Part shown: positions 6,390 through 7,498 of the stretch, one piece after another
How the letters are laid out: each line of letters begins with the position of its first letter
How positions within the stretch are numbered: the first letter of the stretch is position 1
Origin: Holosporales bacterium
GTDB lineage: Bacteria > Pseudomonadota > Alphaproteobacteria > RUG11792
NCBI GenBank assembly: GCA_031263345.1
Contig: JAISFY010000003.1
Span: 1 to 7,498 of the forward strand
Reading direction: 5' to 3'
DNA length: 7,498 nucleotides
The notes under the pieces: model-generated
Database searches by the model: none
The model's input: the letters and a program-made list of their open reading frames with translations, nothing else
What the model was told of the DNA's origin: nothing
Translations under genes and position numbers: made by a program

Positions 6390-7498
6390 TTATACTTCAT
6401 ATTTCTCTCTCAATATTTTAGCAGCTCGAGATATTACTTTTTCCGGGAATCCGGCCAAGGCGGCGACGTTGAGTCCGTAGGATTTACTAGCAAATCCCTC
6501 TTCAATCTGATGAAGGAATATAATTTGATTATTCCAAGACGATACCTTTACTGTCAAAAACTTAACGTTTGCGACACATTCTTTGATGTCTATTAGTTCA
6601 TGGTAATGGGTTGCAAATATTGTCCGCGCTTTTATTTCGTTAGCGATTTCTTCAACGACTGCACGTGCGATCGCGAGCCCATCATATGTCGAGGTTCCAC
6701 GGCCTATTTCATCCAGTATCACGAATGATTTATCGGTTGCTTGACGTAGGATAATGGCCGTTTCCAGCATTTCGACCATAAATGTTGATTTCCCAGAGGA
6801 AATATCATCCGATGCGCCAACCCTGCTGAAAACTCGATCAACTATGCCAATTTTCGCAAATTCGGCCGGAACGAATGAGCCTATTTGGGCCATAATGGTA
6901 ATGATCGCATTCTGGCGTAGAAAGGTACTTTTGCCGCCCATATTAGGCCCCGTTAGGATCGCCAATTCCTGATCAGCCGGCAATTCACAGTCATTCGGAA
7001 CAAATTTTGCCCCACCGCTTCGTAGGCTATTTTCGACGACAGGGTGACGTCCATTTCGTATACAAAAAGACTTATCATTTGTTAAAAGCGGTCTCGTATA
7101 TTGATTTTCGAGAGCGAGATGAGCGAGAGATGTTACGACATCAAGAAATGAAATGCTGTCCGATACATGGCGAATCGTTTCCGCGAAAAAGATTACCTTC
7201 GCAACCATTTCTTCGAAAAGCTCTAATTCACGGCGTTTTGCGCTTGATTCAGCCGAATATATTTTCGCAGCGATATCCGTCAATTCTTTTGTTGTATACC
7301 GAATACAAGATCCCAATGTCTGTCGATGTATGAAGGCATAAGGGACTTTCGAGATATGGCTTGGAGAAATCTCGATAAAATACCCTATTGCACCATTATT
7401 CTTTACTCGGAGGGTATGAATCCCCGTTTCTTCAATATAGACTTTTTGCATCTTCTGAATGATGTATTCTCCGTTGTCGATGAGATTTAGATAATCAT
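6390..7498 (-). CDS. mutS: DNA mismatch repair protein MutS, C-terminal part (partial)
   Basis: MutS recognises mismatches and uses ATP to signal MutL. The frame is open to the window edge at 7498, so the N-terminal mismatch-binding domain lies outside. Counting from the ATG-encoded Met at 7451 (internal, not the start; DYLNLIDNG precedes it), the core has ETGIHTLRVKNNGAIGYFIE, the lever and clamp helices, Walker A GPNMGGKST (165-173), the DDISSGKSTFMVEM block, Walker B ILDEIGRGTSTYDG and the FATHYHEL switch region. The ASKSYGLNVAALAGFP dimer helix is near the end. The protein stops at REKYEV just after this, so it lacks the roughly 50-residue tail that in E. coli mediates tetramer formation. 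The 43 nt between its stop and yraN contain no evident terminator. Confidence 0.97.
   Translation of the reverse strand, partial: DYLNLIDNGEYIIQKMQKVYIEETGIHTLRVKNNGAIGYFIEISPSHISKVPYAFIHRQTLGSCIRYTTKELTDIAAKIYSAESSAKRRELELFEEMVAKVIFFAETIRHVSDSISFLDVVTSLAHLALENQYTRPLLTNDKSFCIRNGRHPVVENSLRSGGAKFVPNDCELPADQELAILTGPNMGGKSTFLRQNAIITIMAQIGSFVPAEFAKIGIVDRVFSRVGASDDISSGKSTFMVEMLETAIILRQATDKSFVILDEIGRGTSTYDGLAIARAVVEEIANEIKARTIFATHYHELIDIKECVANVKFLTVKVSSWNNQIIFLHQIEEGFASKSYGLNVAALAGFPEKVISRAAKILREKYEV

Overview
The window looks like chromosomal DNA of an alphaproteobacterium, probably a host-associated or reduced lineage of the Rickettsiales/Holosporales kind. Four things point there: a recF-gyrB pair, an alpha-type SspB, a circularly permuted two-piece tmRNA gene, and a tightly packed, moderately AT-rich set of housekeeping genes with overlapping ends. 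The lineage call is inference; no 16S or other phylogenetic marker was run. I see no mobile element, CRISPR array or tRNA gene.

Layout. Positions 1-147 hold the end of recF, followed after 25 nt by a full-length gyrB (173-2581), both on the plus strand. The 561 nt from 2582 to 3142 have no protein gene but are not empty. They hold a probable promoter (2690-2718) and a permuted ssrA gene (about 2725-3030) with an encoded CCA end, a G3-U70 pair, a long P2 helix joining the two RNA pieces, and an H-type pseudoknot 12 nt before the likely resume codon. After ssrA comes a leader of mutually exclusive hairpins ending in a terminator whose 3' arm is also the apparent ribosome binding site of sspB. 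Then come sspB (3143-3580) and an 11-nt-overlapping, C-terminally shortened nuoC (3570-3989).

From there everything lies on the minus strand. Read in transcription order: the 3' part of mutS (7498 down to 6390), yraN (6346-5852), a double-BON outer-membrane lipoprotein of the DolP/OsmY type (5886-5293), uppS (5327-4617) and cdsA (4627-3956). From yraN to cdsA each gene overlaps the next, so they probably form one transcription unit. cdsA runs tail-to-tail into nuoC with a 34-nt overlap.

How the genes fit together. recF, gyrB and mutS belong to DNA repair and topology. The centre is a trans-translation module: tmRNA tags stalled proteins and SspB delivers tagged proteins to ClpXP. yraN/BON/uppS/cdsA is an envelope block (undecaprenyl diphosphate and CDP-diacylglycerol synthesis, outer-membrane lipoprotein). 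The points most worth following are the odd tmRNA (basic 27-codon tag ending -KKTA, aberrant T-loop), the candidate attenuator in front of sspB, the loss of several family-invariant active-site residues in UppS, and the isolated truncated NuoC.
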